Below are positions 29,310-40,569 of a stretch of DNA of 64,000 nucleotides, one piece after another. Both the position numbers and the translations under genes were made by a program. The notes under the pieces were generated by a model, which was not told where the DNA came from, searched no databases, and saw nothing but the letters and a program-made list of their open reading frames with translations. This DNA comes from Halomonas sp. I5-271120. GTDB taxonomy: Bacteria; Pseudomonadota; Gammaproteobacteria; Pseudomonadales; Halomonadaceae. The DNA is taken from contig NZ_CP130701.1 in assembly GCF_030553075.1 (NCBI RefSeq), positions 2,294,001 to 2,358,000 on the forward strand. Direction: 5' to 3'. Position 1 is the stretch's first letter; every line of letters starts with the position of its first letter.

Positions 29310-30653
29310 ATGTCGCAGCCCCTGACACGCCATAACCGACCCCAGCAGGTGCTCGATGCCATCGATGCCGCCAACGCCAGCCTTTCCGATGCCGACCGGG
29401 AGGCCAAGTTCGCCAAGCTGGCACAGTCGCCGTACCGCTTCTTTCGTGGCACCAATCATCTCTACTGGGACGATGTCTGGCACGATTGGCGCTTCGCGCT
29501 GTTCGGTGGCCTGCCCGAGACCCAGACCTGGCTGCAGGGCGATGCCCATGCCTACAATTTCGGCGCCTATGGCCACCACGACGATGCGGTGCGCTACGGC
29601 ATGGATGATTTCGACGATGCCCTGATCGGCGACTATCAGTACGATCTTTGGCGGCTGGCCATTAGCCTGGTGCTCGACGCCCGCGAGAACGTCGGCCTGT
29701 CGCGCAAGGGTATCCGCAAGGCATTGAAGAAGCTGCTCGAGAGCTACCACGACGAGCTGGCCGGCCACGTGCGCGGCGAGGCGCCGATGGCCGTGACCCT
29801 CGAGACCGCCAAGGGACCGCTGGCGCCTTTCCTCGAGAAGGTGACCCGCAAGGAAAGCCGGGCCAAGATGCTCGACAAGTGGACCACTCTCGACGAGACG
29901 GGGCGGCGCTTCGCCGTCGAGGACCGCCCAGAGAAGCTGGCCCGGTTGCCTGCACACCTGGGCAGCCAGCTGCGTAAGGCCATCGAGGAGGAATACCGCA
30001 ATACCCTGGGCGGGGCGCGCGCCGAGGCCGAGGAGGATCACTTCCGGGTCAAGGACATGGCGCGGCGTCTCGACGCCGGCACCGGCTCGCTGGGGCTCGA
30101 GCGCTATTACGTGCTGATCGAGGGCGGACGCAGGCTCGAACACAAGCATGAGCACGACGACGTGATTCTCGATGTGAAAGAACAGACGCCCCCTGAAGGC
30201 TGGCGCAAGATGAATGCCGCCGAGAAGCGTGCCTGGAAGGCCACCTTCCCCCATGAAGGCACACGTCATGCCGCCGCCTTCAGCGCCATCGCCGAGTATC
30301 CCGATCTCTACCTGGGCTGGCTGCACCTGGGCGAAAGGGTGTTTTCGGTGCGCGAGCGCTCGCCGTTCAAGGAAGACTTTCCCACCCACAAGCTCGACGG
30401 CGCCAAACCCTACCGTCAGCTGGTCAAACAGTGGGGGCGGATTCTCGCTCGCGAGCACCTGCGTGGCGCCCGTGCCCTTAACCAGGATGACCCGGCGCGC
30501 TTTGCACGCAATGTTTGCGAGCGACTCGATGGCCGGCTGGAGCCGTTCGTCGAGGTCGTCAGCACCCTGGCGGTGACCTATGCCGACTGCGTGGCACAGG
30601 ATTACCGGGTCTTCGTCGAGGCCCGTATGCCCGGCTATTCGGACAAACCCTAG
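29310..30653 (+). CDS. DUF2252 family protein
   Basis: Encodes 447 residues of the DUF2252 family, which has a protein-kinase-like or aminoglycoside-phosphotransferase-like fold by distant similarity; the function is unknown. Blocks seen are YRFFRGTNHLYWDD, QTWLQGDAHAYNFGAYG and the acidic MDDFDDALIGDYQYDLWRLAISL, the family signature region. GAGGAG lies 9 bases before ATG 29310. It ends 57 bases before cysK, which has its own promoter candidate. Confidence 0.82.
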   Translation: MSQPLTRHNRPQQVLDAIDAANASLSDADREAKFAKLAQSPYRFFRGTNHLYWDDVWHDWRFALFGGLPETQTWLQGDAHAYNFGAYGHHDDAVRYGMDDFDDALIGDYQYDLWRLAISLVLDARENVGLSRKGIRKALKKLLESYHDELAGHVRGEAPMAVTLETAKGPLAPFLEKVTRKESRAKMLDKWTTLDETGRRFAVEDRPEKLARLPAHLGSQLRKAIEEEYRNTLGGARAEAEEDHFRVKDMARRLDAGTGSLGLERYYVLIEGGRRLEHKHEHDDVILDVKEQTPPEGWRKMNAAEKRAWKATFPHEGTRHAAAFSAIAEYPDLYLGWLHLGERVFSVRERSPFKEDFPTHKLDGAKPYRQLVKQWGRILAREHLRGARALNQDDPARFARNVCERLDGRLEPFVEVVSTLAVTYADCVAQDYRVFVEARMPGYSDKP

Positions 30654-30666
30654 CCGGTGCTATGAT
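30638..30666 (+). promoter_or_regulatory. candidate extended -10 promoter for cysK
   Basis: TGCTATGAT at 30658-30666 fits an extended -10 (TGN plus TATGAT), with TTCGGA at 30638-30643 as a weak -35 17 bp upstream. It straddles the stop codon of the DUF2252 gene and lies 45 bases before cysK. Confidence 0.4.
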
Positions 30667-30710
30667 CGGCAGATATTCAATTTCACACATATATCCCCAG
30701 GGAAGGACTC

Positions 30711-31682
30711 ATGGCCAATATCCACAACGACAACTCGCTGTCTATCGGTAATACCCCGCTGGTGCGTCTGAACCGGGTAAACGCAGGCGCGACCATCTGG
30801 GCCAAGATCGAGGGCCGCAACCCGGCCTATTCGGTGAAGTGTCGGGTCGGTGCGGCGATGATCTGGGACGCCGAGGAACGCGGTCTGCTGACGCCGGACA
30901 TGACCATCATCGAGCCAACCAGCGGCAATACCGGCATCGCACTTGCCTTCGCCGCTGCCGCTCGCGGCTACAAGGTGATGCTGACCATGCCAGCGTCGAT
31001 GAGCCTGGAGCGGCGCCAGGTGCTCAAGGCACTGGGCGCCGAACTGGTGCTGACCGAGCCCGCCAAGGGCATGCCGGGGGCCATCGCCAAGGCCGAGGAA
31101 ATCGCCGCGTCCGCGCCTGAACGCTACTTCATGCCCCAGCAGTTCAATAACCCGGCCAATCCGCGCATCCACGAGACCACCACCGGCCCCGAGATCTGGA
31201 ACGACACCGACGGCGCGGTGGATGTGTTCGTTGCTGGGGTGGGCACCGGCGGCACCCTGACCGGTGTTTCGCGCTACATCAAGCAGACCCAGGGCAAGGC
31301 GATTACCAGCGTGGCCGTCGAACCCACTGACTCGCCTATCATCACCCAGACCCTGGCCGGCGAGCCCTTGGCCCCCGCGCCGCACAAAATTCAGGGGATC
31401 GGCGCCGGTTTCGTGCCCAAAAACCTCGATCTTGAGATGATCGACCAGGTCGAGCAGGTCAGCAACGAAGACGCCATGGCCATGTCGCACCGGCTAATGC
31501 TCGAGGAAGGCATCCTCTGTGGCACCTCCTGCGGAGCCGCCGTGGCCGCTGCCGTGCGTGTCGGCCAGCAGCCCGAACATCGCGGCAAGAATATCGTCGT
31601 GGTGCTACCCGATAACGCCGAGCGTTATCTGAGTTCCGCGCTCTTTGCCGACCGCTTTAGCGAACAGGAAACGGTGCAGTAA
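30711..31682 (+). CDS. cysK: cysteine synthase A
   Basis: A 323-residue PLP enzyme making L-cysteine from O-acetylserine and sulfide in the cytoplasm. The PLP lysine is Lys43 in [11 protein letters not shown], the substrate loop TSGNTG is at 70-75, and the phosphate-binding [10 protein letters not shown] lies near 180. Length matches CysK (about 320) more than CysM. GGAAGG lies before the ATG. No other sulfur genes are adjacent. Confidence 0.95.
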   Translation: MANIHNDNSLSIGNTPLVRLNRVNAGATIWAKIEGRNPAYSVKCRVGAAMIWDAEERGLLTPDMTIIEPTSGNTGIALAFAAAARGYKVMLTMPASMSLERRQVLKALGAELVLTEPAKGMPGAIAKAEEIAASAPERYFMPQQFNNPANPRIHETTTGPEIWNDTDGAVDVFVAGVGTGGTLTGVSRYIKQTQGKAITSVAVEPTDSPIITQTLAGEPLAPAPHKIQGIGAGFVPKNLDLEMIDQVEQVSNEDAMAMSHRLMLEEGILCGTSCGAAVAAAVRVGQQPEHRGKNIVVVLPDNAERYLSSALFADRFSEQETVQ

Positions 31683-31738
31683 GGCCGATTGATGCAAGGC
31701 TCACGTCATCGGCAACGACGAATCATAAGGGCAGAAGC

Positions 31739-33793
31739 ATGACGCTTGATCCAAGAATGATGGCTACGCTGGCGGCCATGGTGGCCTTCGTGCTGGGGGC
31801 GCTGGTGACTTCTGTGTTGGCCCGTCGACGGCGCCGTGAGGCGCTCAAGCAAGCCCAGGCCGAGGCACTGTCGCAGGCTGAGTCGCTGCGCGAGGCGTTG
31901 GCCCATCAGGCTGAGACGCTGGAAGCGCGTGACGCGATGCTTGCTGAGCGGGAGACGGCGCTGGTCGAGAAAGGCGAAGCGCTCTCTCAGGCCGAGCTTG
32001 CAAGGGCGCGTCTGGAGACCGAGCTTTCAAGTCTGCGAGAGAGGCTCACCGCCCGCGAGCAAGAAGTCGAGCGGCTTACTGATGCGCTTACCGAGTCTCG
32101 AGAGCGGGCTCAGGCGCTAGGCGAAGAGAAGGCGACGCTGACCGAGTCGCTGGCTCGGTTACGCGAGCACCAGACGGCACTCTCGGACGGTTTCCATGAG
32201 CGGTTGGTGGAGCGTGAGGAACGGCTCGAGCGGGCCGAGTCACAGCGCGTCAGGCTCGAGCAGGCGCTCGAGGAGAGCCAGGAGAAGGTCGCCGACCTGC
32301 GCGAGAATCTCCGCTCGGCAAGCACCCAGCGCGACGAGAAGCAGGCAGCGCTGGTCAACTATCAGGCCTGGTGGGAACGCGAGAAGGCTGCCCGCGAGAC
32401 GCTGGCCGAAGAGCTTGCGAACCTGAAGACCACTCATGGCGAGCTGACCAGCACGCTCTCCCAGAAGCAGCAGCACTTCGACGAACAGCTGACGCTGATC
32501 AAGGAGAGTCGCGATCAGTTGAAGCAGGAGTTCGAGAACCTTGCCAATGAGATCCTCGAGCGCAAGGGCAAGGCCTTCTCGGACATGTCTCAGCAGCGCC
32601 TGACCGGCCTGCTGCAGCCGATCCAGAGTGAGATGAAGGGCTTTCGCGAGAAGGTTGAGTCCATCCATCAGCAGGAGAGCGAGCAGCGCGTGCAGCTGCG
32701 CACCGAGCTCAAGCACCTGCAGAGCCTGAACCAGGCGATCACCGATCAGGCCGACAAGCTGACCAACGCCCTGCAGGGCCAGAAGAAGATCCAGGGCAAC
32801 TGGGGCGAGCTGATGCTCGAGAACGTGCTGGATGGTGCCGGCCTGCGCCGGGGCAAGGACTATGACCGCGAAGTCAGCTTCACCACCGAAGACGGTCGTC
32901 GCCGTCCAGATGCCATCGTCTACCTACCCCAGCAAAAACATTTGGTGATCGACGCCAAGACGTCGCTTGCCGCCTATACGCGCTATGTGAACGGCGACAG
33001 CGACGGCGAGCGGTATCAGGCACTTGCCGAGCACTGCAAGGCGGTGGGCGATCGCATCAACGAGCTCTCCGATCGCCACTACTATGATCTGCCGGGGCTC
33101 AACTCGCCGGAAGTGGTGGTGATGTTCATTCCCGTTGAGTCCGCCTACGTCGAGGCCCTCAAGCACGACGAGAGCCTCTATCAGCGTGCTATCGAAAACA
33201 ACGTCCTGGTGGCCACCCCGACCACGCTGCTGACCAGCCTCAATATCGTGCGTCAGCTTTGGCGCTTCGAGGATCAGAGCCGACACTCGGCGGAGCTTGC
33301 CAGCCGTGCCGAAAAGTTCTACGACAAGCTGCGTGTGTTCCTTAACAGCATGGAAGACGTCGGCAAGAAGCTCGACGGCGCTCGCCTGAGCTTTGATAAG
33401 GCCATGAATCAGTTAAGCGCCGGCAAGGGCAACCTGATCAAGCAGACCAACGAGTTCCGCGAACTCGGCGTGGCGGTGAAGAAGGAACTGCCGCGGGAGA
33501 TTACCGAGCGAGCGCGGCTGGAACTGGAGCCTGGCGGCATGGATAGCGGCGAGGTGGATAAAGGCAAGATCAATGACGATACGGTCGATGGCGGCGAAGA
33601 GGCTGAAGCGCCGGCCAAAATAGAGCAGGGCGAAGACTCGCATGGCGCGGCGCCGAACACCTCTGATCAAGCTGCCCCCGGCCAAGAAAACTCTGGCCAG
33701 GAAAGCTTGGCTCAAGAGAGCACTCATCATGAAGATTCAGGCGATGCGTCGTCACGGCCGACACTTGCCTGGGACTCCGCGGAGCGCCCATGA
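31739..33793 (+). CDS. rmuC: RmuC-type DNA recombination protein
   Basis: Encodes 684 residues: an N-terminal membrane helix (MMATLAAMVAFVLGALVTSV), a long Glu/Arg/Leu-rich coiled coil to about residue 330, and the RmuC nuclease-like domain (about 355-600) with GNWGELMLENVLDGAGL and the PD-(D/E)XK-like RRPDAIVYLP...LVIDAKTSLAAY. RmuC limits inversion and recombination at inverted repeats in E. coli. The acidic C-terminal about 75 residues are extra. The stop codon TGA lies inside the 8-bp target duplication of the IS element that follows, but the reading frame is unaffected. Confidence 0.93.
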   Translation: MTLDPRMMATLAAMVAFVLGALVTSVLARRRRREALKQAQAEALSQAESLREALAHQAETLEARDAMLAERETALVEKGEALSQAELARARLETELSSLRERLTAREQEVERLTDALTESRERAQALGEEKATLTESLARLREHQTALSDGFHERLVEREERLERAESQRVRLEQALEESQEKVADLRENLRSASTQRDEKQAALVNYQAWWEREKAARETLAEELANLKTTHGELTSTLSQKQQHFDEQLTLIKESRDQLKQEFENLANEILERKGKAFSDMSQQRLTGLLQPIQSEMKGFREKVESIHQQESEQRVQLRTELKHLQSLNQAITDQADKLTNALQGQKKIQGNWGELMLENVLDGAGLRRGKDYDREVSFTTEDGRRRPDAIVYLPQQKHLVIDAKTSLAAYTRYVNGDSDGERYQALAEHCKAVGDRINELSDRHYYDLPGLNSPEVVVMFIPVESAYVEALKHDESLYQRAIENNVLVATPTTLLTSLNIVRQLWRFEDQSRHSAELASRAEKFYDKLRVFLNSMEDVGKKLDGARLSFDKAMNQLSAGKGNLIKQTNEFRELGVAVKKELPREITERARLELEPGGMDSGEVDKGKINDDTVDGGEEAEAPAKIEQGEDSHGAAPNTSDQAAPGQENSGQESLAQESTHHEDSGDASSRPTLAWDSAERP

Positions 33794-33797
33794 AAAA
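33790..33797. repeat. 8-bp target site duplication, left copy
   Basis: ATGAAAAA directly precedes the left end of the IS and is repeated at 34812-34819. It contains the rmuC stop codon. Confidence 0.9.
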
Positions 33798-34811
33798 GGC
33801 TATGTACCCGTTACGTGTTGTATGTGACGCCCGACCGCTTCCTGAAGACAGTGAACGGGCTGTATCGCCTTGGCATAGCGCTCCAGCATGCGTCGCCAGC
33901 CGAGATAGTTGACCAAATACTTGGTGGCGACCCCATGGAAACGGCCCATCCAGCGCTTCAACCGGCTGTGGTAGGCAAAGCGCCCGCCCGGACTCGCTGC
34001 CCGGGCTTGGCATGCACCACCTGGTGGGTGATGCCGCAGTCTCTGGCAAAGGCCGCGTATACACTGGCACTGTCCGAGCACAACACGGACTCGCGATCAA
34101 CCAAGGGCTGGAGCGCCTCCCGCACATGACGGGCATCGAGCTTCTTCAACTGGAAATCGGCCGTGTGGCCGGCTCGGTCGCGAACGACCATAGCCGGAAT
34201 CTGGTCCGGTCCTGTGCCTCGTGTCGCCCCGACACCCCCTCGCTTGCGCGATGGTCGTGGCAGGCGACGTTGGCCTTTGAAGGATTCCAGGAAGAAGGTT
34301 TCGTCCGCTTCGATGATGCCGGTTTCGCGTGTGTCGCTATGCTCGGCGACCCGCGCCAGAAAACGATGTCGCCATCGGAAGGCCGTATTCTTGCTGATCC
34401 CACAGCGTCGCGCTGCCTCTCTTACCGTGAGCCCCTCGATCAGTGCCTGGGCATAGCCCAGCCAGCACTCGACCTGACGGAGACGCGCCAGTGGTGTGGC
34501 CGTCAAGGCATTGCAGGTACGACGGCACTCCCGTCACCGGTAGCGGCGCAACCCGCGGCTCCAACCCCATGGGGCTAACTGCGCGGCACCGGCCGCACAG
34601 TGCGGGCAGGCCTGGAGCGTCGGCAAGGTATCGTGGAGTGCGTCCTGCTGGGGTCGCTTTTGAAGCTGACACCGAAGAAGGTTCTTTTGTCTGGTGTTGA
34701 GTTGGGTCAGTTGACCAAGCCAATGCTGGAAGGCGTGGGCATCCATGAGCAGGTACCTCTCAAGGCATCTATCAACAGGATAGCTGTCCAACACGTAACG
34801 GGTACATAGCC
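33798..34811. mobile_element. IS1595-family insertion sequence (inactive), 1014 bp
   Basis: The element is bounded by perfect 23-bp inverted repeats beginning GGCTATGTACCCGTTACG (33798-33820 and, inverted, 34789-34811). It is flanked by an 8-bp direct repeat, the duplication size of IS1595. It carries one transposase gene on the minus strand that is broken twice. The intact ends and duplication argue for a fairly recent single insertion; the broken gene means it cannot move by its own enzyme. Confidence 0.93.
33800..34746 (-). pseudogene. IS1595-family (ISXO2-like) transposase, disrupted
   Basis: The start ATG at 34746 (MDAHAFQHWLGQL) is followed by a zinc-ribbon region (CPHC...). An in-frame TGA at 34536-34534 replaces what should be the third zinc Cys codon (RYR-stop-REC). 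Reading continues in the same frame through TFNALT-like [13 protein letters not shown], a helix-turn-helix ([21 protein letters not shown]), and catalytic-type acidic residues in IIEADETFF and CSDSASVYA. Near 33970-34000 the frame is lost and resumes as [22 protein letters not shown], with the usual VQNVN segment missing, so a short deletion is likely. Ends at TAG 33802-33800. Confidence 0.9.
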
Positions 34812-34819
34812 ATGAAAAA
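34812..34819. repeat. 8-bp target site duplication, right copy
   Basis: ATGAAAAA, identical to 33790-33797. Confidence 0.9.
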
Positions 34820-35001
34820 AGGGCAGGCAGGCTAGCAGCCTTAAACGTCATGCCTTTGGCTGTTGGAGAGCGACTGTCAGGATGCTCCGCCACGCCCTTC
34901 GATGGTTGTCATCACCCGCCAGGGGGCGGGCAGCATCGGCTGACGGGCGTGCCGATTGAGCTCCACGTTATCGCAGTCGACGTCTGAAATATCCTGACTC
35001 A

Positions 35002-35034
35002 AAATGCCCCGCGCTCATGCGCGGGGCATTTCGT
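35002..35034. terminator. bidirectional rho-independent terminator
   Basis: A perfect 13-bp stem AAATGCCCCGCGC (35002-35014) with GCGCGGGGCATTT (35019-35031) around TCAT, with A and T runs on both sides. It probably ends transcripts from rmuC or the IS before malE. Confidence 0.9.
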
Positions 35035-35075
35035 TTCTGGGTCGCTTGGCCCTTATGAGCTATAGCCTTTTGGCT

Positions 35076-35125
35076 TACGCCCTATTGCTACGCCGGGGGG
35101 GATGCGACGGAGGATGAGCCGTTCA
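35076..35125 (+). promoter_or_regulatory. malE control region: paired TACGCC elements and MalT-box-like sites
   Basis: TACGCC occurs at 35076 and 35089 (spacing 13), followed by GGGGGGATG at 35095-35104 and GGAGGATGAG at 35113-35123. MalT in E. coli recognises GGGGA(T/G)GAGG, so these are candidate MalT sites, about 80-110 bases before the malE start. Confidence 0.5.
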
Positions 35126-35203
35126 GGGTGAAGATTGACGAGGCTATCCATATCCACCATCAGCTGATCAATTAACGTCATAACAATGAAGAGGTCCGTT
35201 CGC

Positions 35204-36388
35204 ATGTCACTACGCCAAGCGTTCACCGCTATGCTCATGCTGCCGCTCGCAGCCAGCGTGGCCCTGCCGGCCATGGCTTTCGAGGATGATGGCCTGACTA
35301 TCTGGATGGGCGACAACAAGGGGCCCGAGGGCATCCGCGAGGTGGCCGACAGGTTCGCCCAAGATACTGGCATCGCCATTAACATCGTCAATCCTGACAA
35401 TCTCACCGATCGCTTTCAGCAGGCGGCGGGCAGCGGCCAGGGCCCCGATATCGTGATCTGGGCTCACGACCGCATGGGAGAGTGGGCCAAGAGCGGGCTG
35501 CTGAAGCCGTTGGCGCCTAGTGAGGACTTCCGTGATCGCTACTTCGACTTCACTTGGGATGCGATGATCTGGAACGGAGAAACCTATGGCTATCCTATCT
35601 CGGTGGAGTCCTTGGGCCTGATCTACAACAAGGCGCTGGTCGGCGAGGTACCACAGAGCTTCGACGAACTCGCTGATCTTGATGCCAAACTCTCCCCTGA
35701 GGGCAAGAAGGCTATCCTCTTTGACTATGGTGAACCGTACTATGGCTGGTCTCTGCTGGCCGCAAACGGTGGCTACCCCTTCAAGCGCACAGCCGATGGC
35801 TTCGACGTCAATGACATCGGCGTCAATAATGCCGGCGCCGTAGAGGGGGCAAAGCGGTTGCGGGCATTGATCGAAAGCGGTGTGCTTCCTGAGGGTACCG
35901 ATTACAGCGTCATGGACACACGCTTCAACCAGGGGGAAGTGGCCACCATGATAAGTGGGCCCTGGGCCTGGAATAACCTGCGCCAGAGCGGTATCGACTT
36001 CGGTGTGGCCCTGCTGCCCAAAGTCGGTGACGCCCGTGCCAAGCCATTGTTCGGTGTGATGACAGCGATGATCAATTCGGCCTCACCCAATGACTTCTTG
36101 GCCACCGAGTTCCTCGAGAACTATCTGCTCAGTGAGCCGGGTCTCCGCACTTTCAACAGTGATGGCTCGTTGGGAGCGGTAGCCCACAAGGTGTACCAGC
36201 AAGACTTGGAGAGCGATCCCAAGATTGCAGCCACCCTAGCCAACGCCGAAGTCGGTGAGCCGATGCCTAATATCCCTGAAATGGGCGCCTTCTGGTCGGC
36301 CATGGAACCAGCCCTGCAGAACATCGGTAGCGGTCGGCAATCACCCGAGGATGCTCTAGACGCCGCCGCGCGGCGCATGCGTCAGTAA
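35204..36388 (+). CDS. malE: maltose/maltodextrin-binding protein MalE
   Basis: Encodes 394 residues with a signal peptide (MSLRQAFTAMLMLPLAASVALPAMA), then a type 1 sugar-binding protein close to E. coli MalE: DGLTIWMGDNKG, GPDIVIWAHDRMGEWAKSGLL, NGETYGYPISVESLGLIYNK, FNQGEVATMISGPWAWNNL. It captures maltose and maltodextrins in the periplasm for MalFGK2. The start at 35204 has AAGAGG 9 bases upstream; ATG 35186 has none. First gene of malEFG. Confidence 0.95.
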   Translation: MSLRQAFTAMLMLPLAASVALPAMAFEDDGLTIWMGDNKGPEGIREVADRFAQDTGIAINIVNPDNLTDRFQQAAGSGQGPDIVIWAHDRMGEWAKSGLLKPLAPSEDFRDRYFDFTWDAMIWNGETYGYPISVESLGLIYNKALVGEVPQSFDELADLDAKLSPEGKKAILFDYGEPYYGWSLLAANGGYPFKRTADGFDVNDIGVNNAGAVEGAKRLRALIESGVLPEGTDYSVMDTRFNQGEVATMISGPWAWNNLRQSGIDFGVALLPKVGDARAKPLFGVMTAMINSASPNDFLATEFLENYLLSEPGLRTFNSDGSLGAVAHKVYQQDLESDPKIAATLANAEVGEPMPNIPEMGAFWSAMEPALQNIGSGRQSPEDALDAAARRMRQ

Positions 36389-36472
36389 CGCCACCTCACC
36401 CATCGGAGCCCCGGGCTCCTTGGTCGGCCCCAGAATCATGCCGGGGCCGGCCTGTCGAGCAGGATCAATTGC

Positions 36473-38026
36473 ATGTATACGACCAATGCTACGCGGGGTC
36501 TGCCGCGACATCGTTCCCGCGACCTGCGAGAGCGTTACTCCCGCTGGACAATGCGTGCGCTGCTTGTAGTGCTGATACTCGCCACACTTTGGCTTGTGGC
36601 GGCCTTCCATCTGCAGGGACAGTGGATGTTCGCGCTACTTTTCCTGGTACTGGGCACGTCGTTTGCCATCGTCTTCTTCAAGCGCTCGCTGATGAGCCAT
36701 CGCTATATCTTTCCGGCTCTGGCCGGGATGGGCGTGTTCGTTATCTTTCCGTTGCTCTATACCATCGGGATCAGCTTCAGCAATTACAGCTCCAGTAACC
36801 TGCTAAGTGAGGAGCGGGTCCGCGATCAACTTCTGGATATGCGTTATCAGGCCGAAGGTGGCGCCTTCGATTTCTCGCTCTATGAAGAAGACGGTATGGC
36901 CAGGCTCTATCTTGAAGGGGACCCCAGCCTGGTCAGCCCACCGCTCAACCTGGCCAATTCGGAACCGCGCAGGGTGGGGCTCGACCGTGCGTCTGAGCCG
37001 CCCGCAGGCAAGCCGCTGGCGATGCGCGAGGTGATCCGTCAGCGCACCCTGCTGCAGGGCCTTACGCTGCAGACCCCTGATGGTGTAGAGCTACGCATGG
37101 CCGGACTCCGCCAGTTTGCACCGTTGTTGCCGCGTTACTCACAACTGGCTGAAGGGCGACTTCTAGACGAGCGAGATGGGGGAGTACTGACGCCGGATGA
37201 AGAGATCGGCTTCTTTGTCGATGAGAGCGGCCAGAGGATCAACCCGGGCTGGCCGGTAGCGGTTGGATTGGATAACTATAAGAAGATCTTCACCGACCCG
37301 GCCATCCGCGGTCCCTTCATGCAGATATTCGTATGGACCTTCGTTTTTGCCGGATTGACGGTGGTCTTCACTCTGGCGGTGGGGTTCATCCTAGCCACCC
37401 TACTGCAGTGGGAGCAGCTCAAGGGCAAGGCTGTCTATCGTACCCTTTTGATTCTGCCCTATGCGGTGCCGGCCTTTATCTCGATCCTGATCTTCAAGGG
37501 CATGTTTAACCAGAACTACGGTGAGATAAATCTGATCCTTGAGAACCTTTTTGGCATCAGTCCTGATTGGTTTACGGATCCGGCTCTGGCCCGAGCCATG
37601 CTGCTGATCGTCAACACTTGGCTGGGCTACCCCTACATGCTGTTGCTGTGCATGGGGCTGATCCAATCTATTCCTCGTGATCTATACGAAGCCTCGGCGG
37701 TGGATGGAGGTGGGCCGCTCACCAACATGATGCAGATCACCTTGCCATTGATCCTCAAACCGCTGACGCCACTGTTGATCGCCGCTTTCGCTTTCAATTT
37801 CAATAACTTCGTTTTGATTGCACTGCTTACGGGTGGAAGCCCCGACATACTGGGTGCGAGCACGCCAGCGGGTACCACCGATTTGCTGGTGAGTTACACC
37901 TATCGCATTGCCTTTCAGGATGCCGGCCAGAACTTTGGCTTGGCAGCGGCCATCGCCACCCTGATTTTTCTGCTGGTGGTTGGCTTATCGCTGCTCAATC
38001 TGCGCTTGTCGAAGGTCAAGGTCTAG
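36473..38026 (+). CDS. malF: maltose ABC transporter permease MalF
   Basis: A 517-residue inner-membrane permease, the length of E. coli MalF (514). There are three N-terminal helices, a large periplasmic loop (about residues 100-260), then the transport core with the EAA motif [23 protein letters not shown], which contacts MalK. LNF-type segment [17 protein letters not shown] lines the sugar site. It lies 84 bp after malE and 13 bp before malG. Confidence 0.95.
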   Translation: MYTTNATRGLPRHRSRDLRERYSRWTMRALLVVLILATLWLVAAFHLQGQWMFALLFLVLGTSFAIVFFKRSLMSHRYIFPALAGMGVFVIFPLLYTIGISFSNYSSSNLLSEERVRDQLLDMRYQAEGGAFDFSLYEEDGMARLYLEGDPSLVSPPLNLANSEPRRVGLDRASEPPAGKPLAMREVIRQRTLLQGLTLQTPDGVELRMAGLRQFAPLLPRYSQLAEGRLLDERDGGVLTPDEEIGFFVDESGQRINPGWPVAVGLDNYKKIFTDPAIRGPFMQIFVWTFVFAGLTVVFTLAVGFILATLLQWEQLKGKAVYRTLLILPYAVPAFISILIFKGMFNQNYGEINLILENLFGISPDWFTDPALARAMLLIVNTWLGYPYMLLLCMGLIQSIPRDLYEASAVDGGGPLTNMMQITLPLILKPLTPLLIAAFAFNFNNFVLIALLTGGSPDILGASTPAGTTDLLVSYTYRIAFQDAGQNFGLAAAIATLIFLLVVGLSLLNLRLSKVKV

Positions 38027-38039
38027 AAGGATTTGTCTT

Positions 38040-38930
38040 ATGGCTATGGTTCAACCCCGTTCGATCCGCGCCCGCAAACTAGGCGCACACCTCGCCTTGC
38101 TAAGCTTTGTCGCGCTGGTGGTGTTTCCGCTGCTGTTGGTGATCTCAATTTCCTTTCGCGAGGGCAATTTTGCGACCGGTAGCCTGATCCCCGAGCGTTT
38201 CGCCCTTGAGCATTGGGCATTGGCGCTGGGCATTCCTTGGGAGCGTGCCGATGGCAGCGTGGTGCAGCCGCCATTTCCTGTTCTGCTATGGCTATGGAAC
38301 TCGATCAAGGTGGCGGTGGTGTCCTCGTTGATGATCCTGCTGCTCTCCACCACCAGCGCTTATGCTTTCGCCCGAATGCGCTTCAAAGGCAAGGCGCCGA
38401 TTCTCAAGGGCATGCTGATCTTTCAGATGTTCCCAGCGGTACTCTCGCTGGTGGCTCTTTACGCCCTGTTCGACCGTCTGGGGCAACTGGTTCCCTGGCT
38501 CGGCATCAATACCCATGGTGCGCTCATCGTCGCCTCATTGGGGGCGGTGGCGCTACATATCTGGACCATCAAAGGCTACTTCGAGTCTATCGACGGTTCG
38601 CTTGAGGAAGCCGCCATGGTTGACGGAGCCAGCACCTGGCAGGCCTTTTGCCATATTCTGCTGCCGTTATCGGTTCCGATCCTGATGGTGGTGTTCATCC
38701 TCGCCTTCATCATGTCGATCATGGAGTATCCGATGGCCTCGGTGCTTCTGCTCGACGAAGACAAGCTGACCCTGGCAGTTGGTGCCCAGCAATACCTGGC
38801 AGATCACAACCAGCGCTGGGGGGACTTCGCTGCAGCGGCGGTGCTTTCTGGCCTGCCTATTACGGTCATTTTCCTGCTTTGCCAGCGCTGGATCGTCGGC
38901 GGTCTGACCTCCGGCGGGGTCAAAGGCTGA
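38040..38930 (+). CDS. malG: maltose ABC transporter permease MalG
   Basis: A 296-residue permease paired with MalF. Six helices and the EAA motif [26 protein letters not shown] are visible, as is the C-terminal [10 protein letters not shown] tail that in E. coli MalG enters the nucleotide-binding subunits. AAGGA precedes ATG 38040; ATG 38046 is an alternative. Last gene of the operon, followed by a strong terminator. Confidence 0.95.
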   Translation: MAMVQPRSIRARKLGAHLALLSFVALVVFPLLLVISISFREGNFATGSLIPERFALEHWALALGIPWERADGSVVQPPFPVLLWLWNSIKVAVVSSLMILLLSTTSAYAFARMRFKGKAPILKGMLIFQMFPAVLSLVALYALFDRLGQLVPWLGINTHGALIVASLGAVALHIWTIKGYFESIDGSLEEAAMVDGASTWQAFCHILLPLSVPILMVVFILAFIMSIMEYPMASVLLLDEDKLTLAVGAQQYLADHNQRWGDFAAAAVLSGLPITVIFLLCQRWIVGGLTSGGVKG

Positions 38931-38973
38931 ACTCGCTTCGGCCCTTTGATGTGATTTCAAGCTTTGCTGCATT

Positions 38974-38999
38974 CCCCGCCTTTCGGCGGGGTTTTTTTC
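38974..38999 (+). terminator. rho-independent terminator of malEFG
   Basis: CCCCGCC (38974-38980) pairs with GGCGGGG (38985-38991) around TTTC, followed by seven T. Confidence 0.95.
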
Positions 39000-39021
39000 T
39001 TACACGCTCGACCTTTTATGA

Positions 39022-40470
<1,449 letters not shown>

Positions 40471-40506
40471 CTCTCAGCGCTCGCGATCGATAGGTCCTTT
40501 ATGCTT

Positions 40507-40532
40507 GCCGGCTCCTCTGGGGCCGGCTTTTT
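40507..40532 (+). terminator. hairpin with T run between lamB and malM
   Basis: GCCGGCTCC (40507-40515) pairs with GGGGCCGGC (40519-40527, one GU pair), followed by TTTTT. It likely reduces transcription into malM relative to lamB. Confidence 0.8.
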
Positions 40533-40569
40533 GGCTTCACAGGTGGGGCGAAGCCCCTAGGAGATGCAG

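Larger units (their letters stand above)
34820..35203. other. region between IS element and malE, 384 bp
   Basis: No gene is supported. It holds a strong bidirectional terminator at 35002-35034 and then the malE control region with TACGCC elements and GGGGGATG/GGAGGATGAG boxes (35076-35125). Confidence 0.6.

Noticed and set aside
34534..34536. Possible selenocysteine at the transposase TGA
   Set aside because: No reason for selenocysteine in an IS transposase; a second defect is present further on, so simple decay explains it.
34812..34840. Small reading frame ATGAAAAAAGGGCAGGCAGGC after the IS
   Set aside because: Ends after seven codons and starts in the target duplication; no ribosome site.
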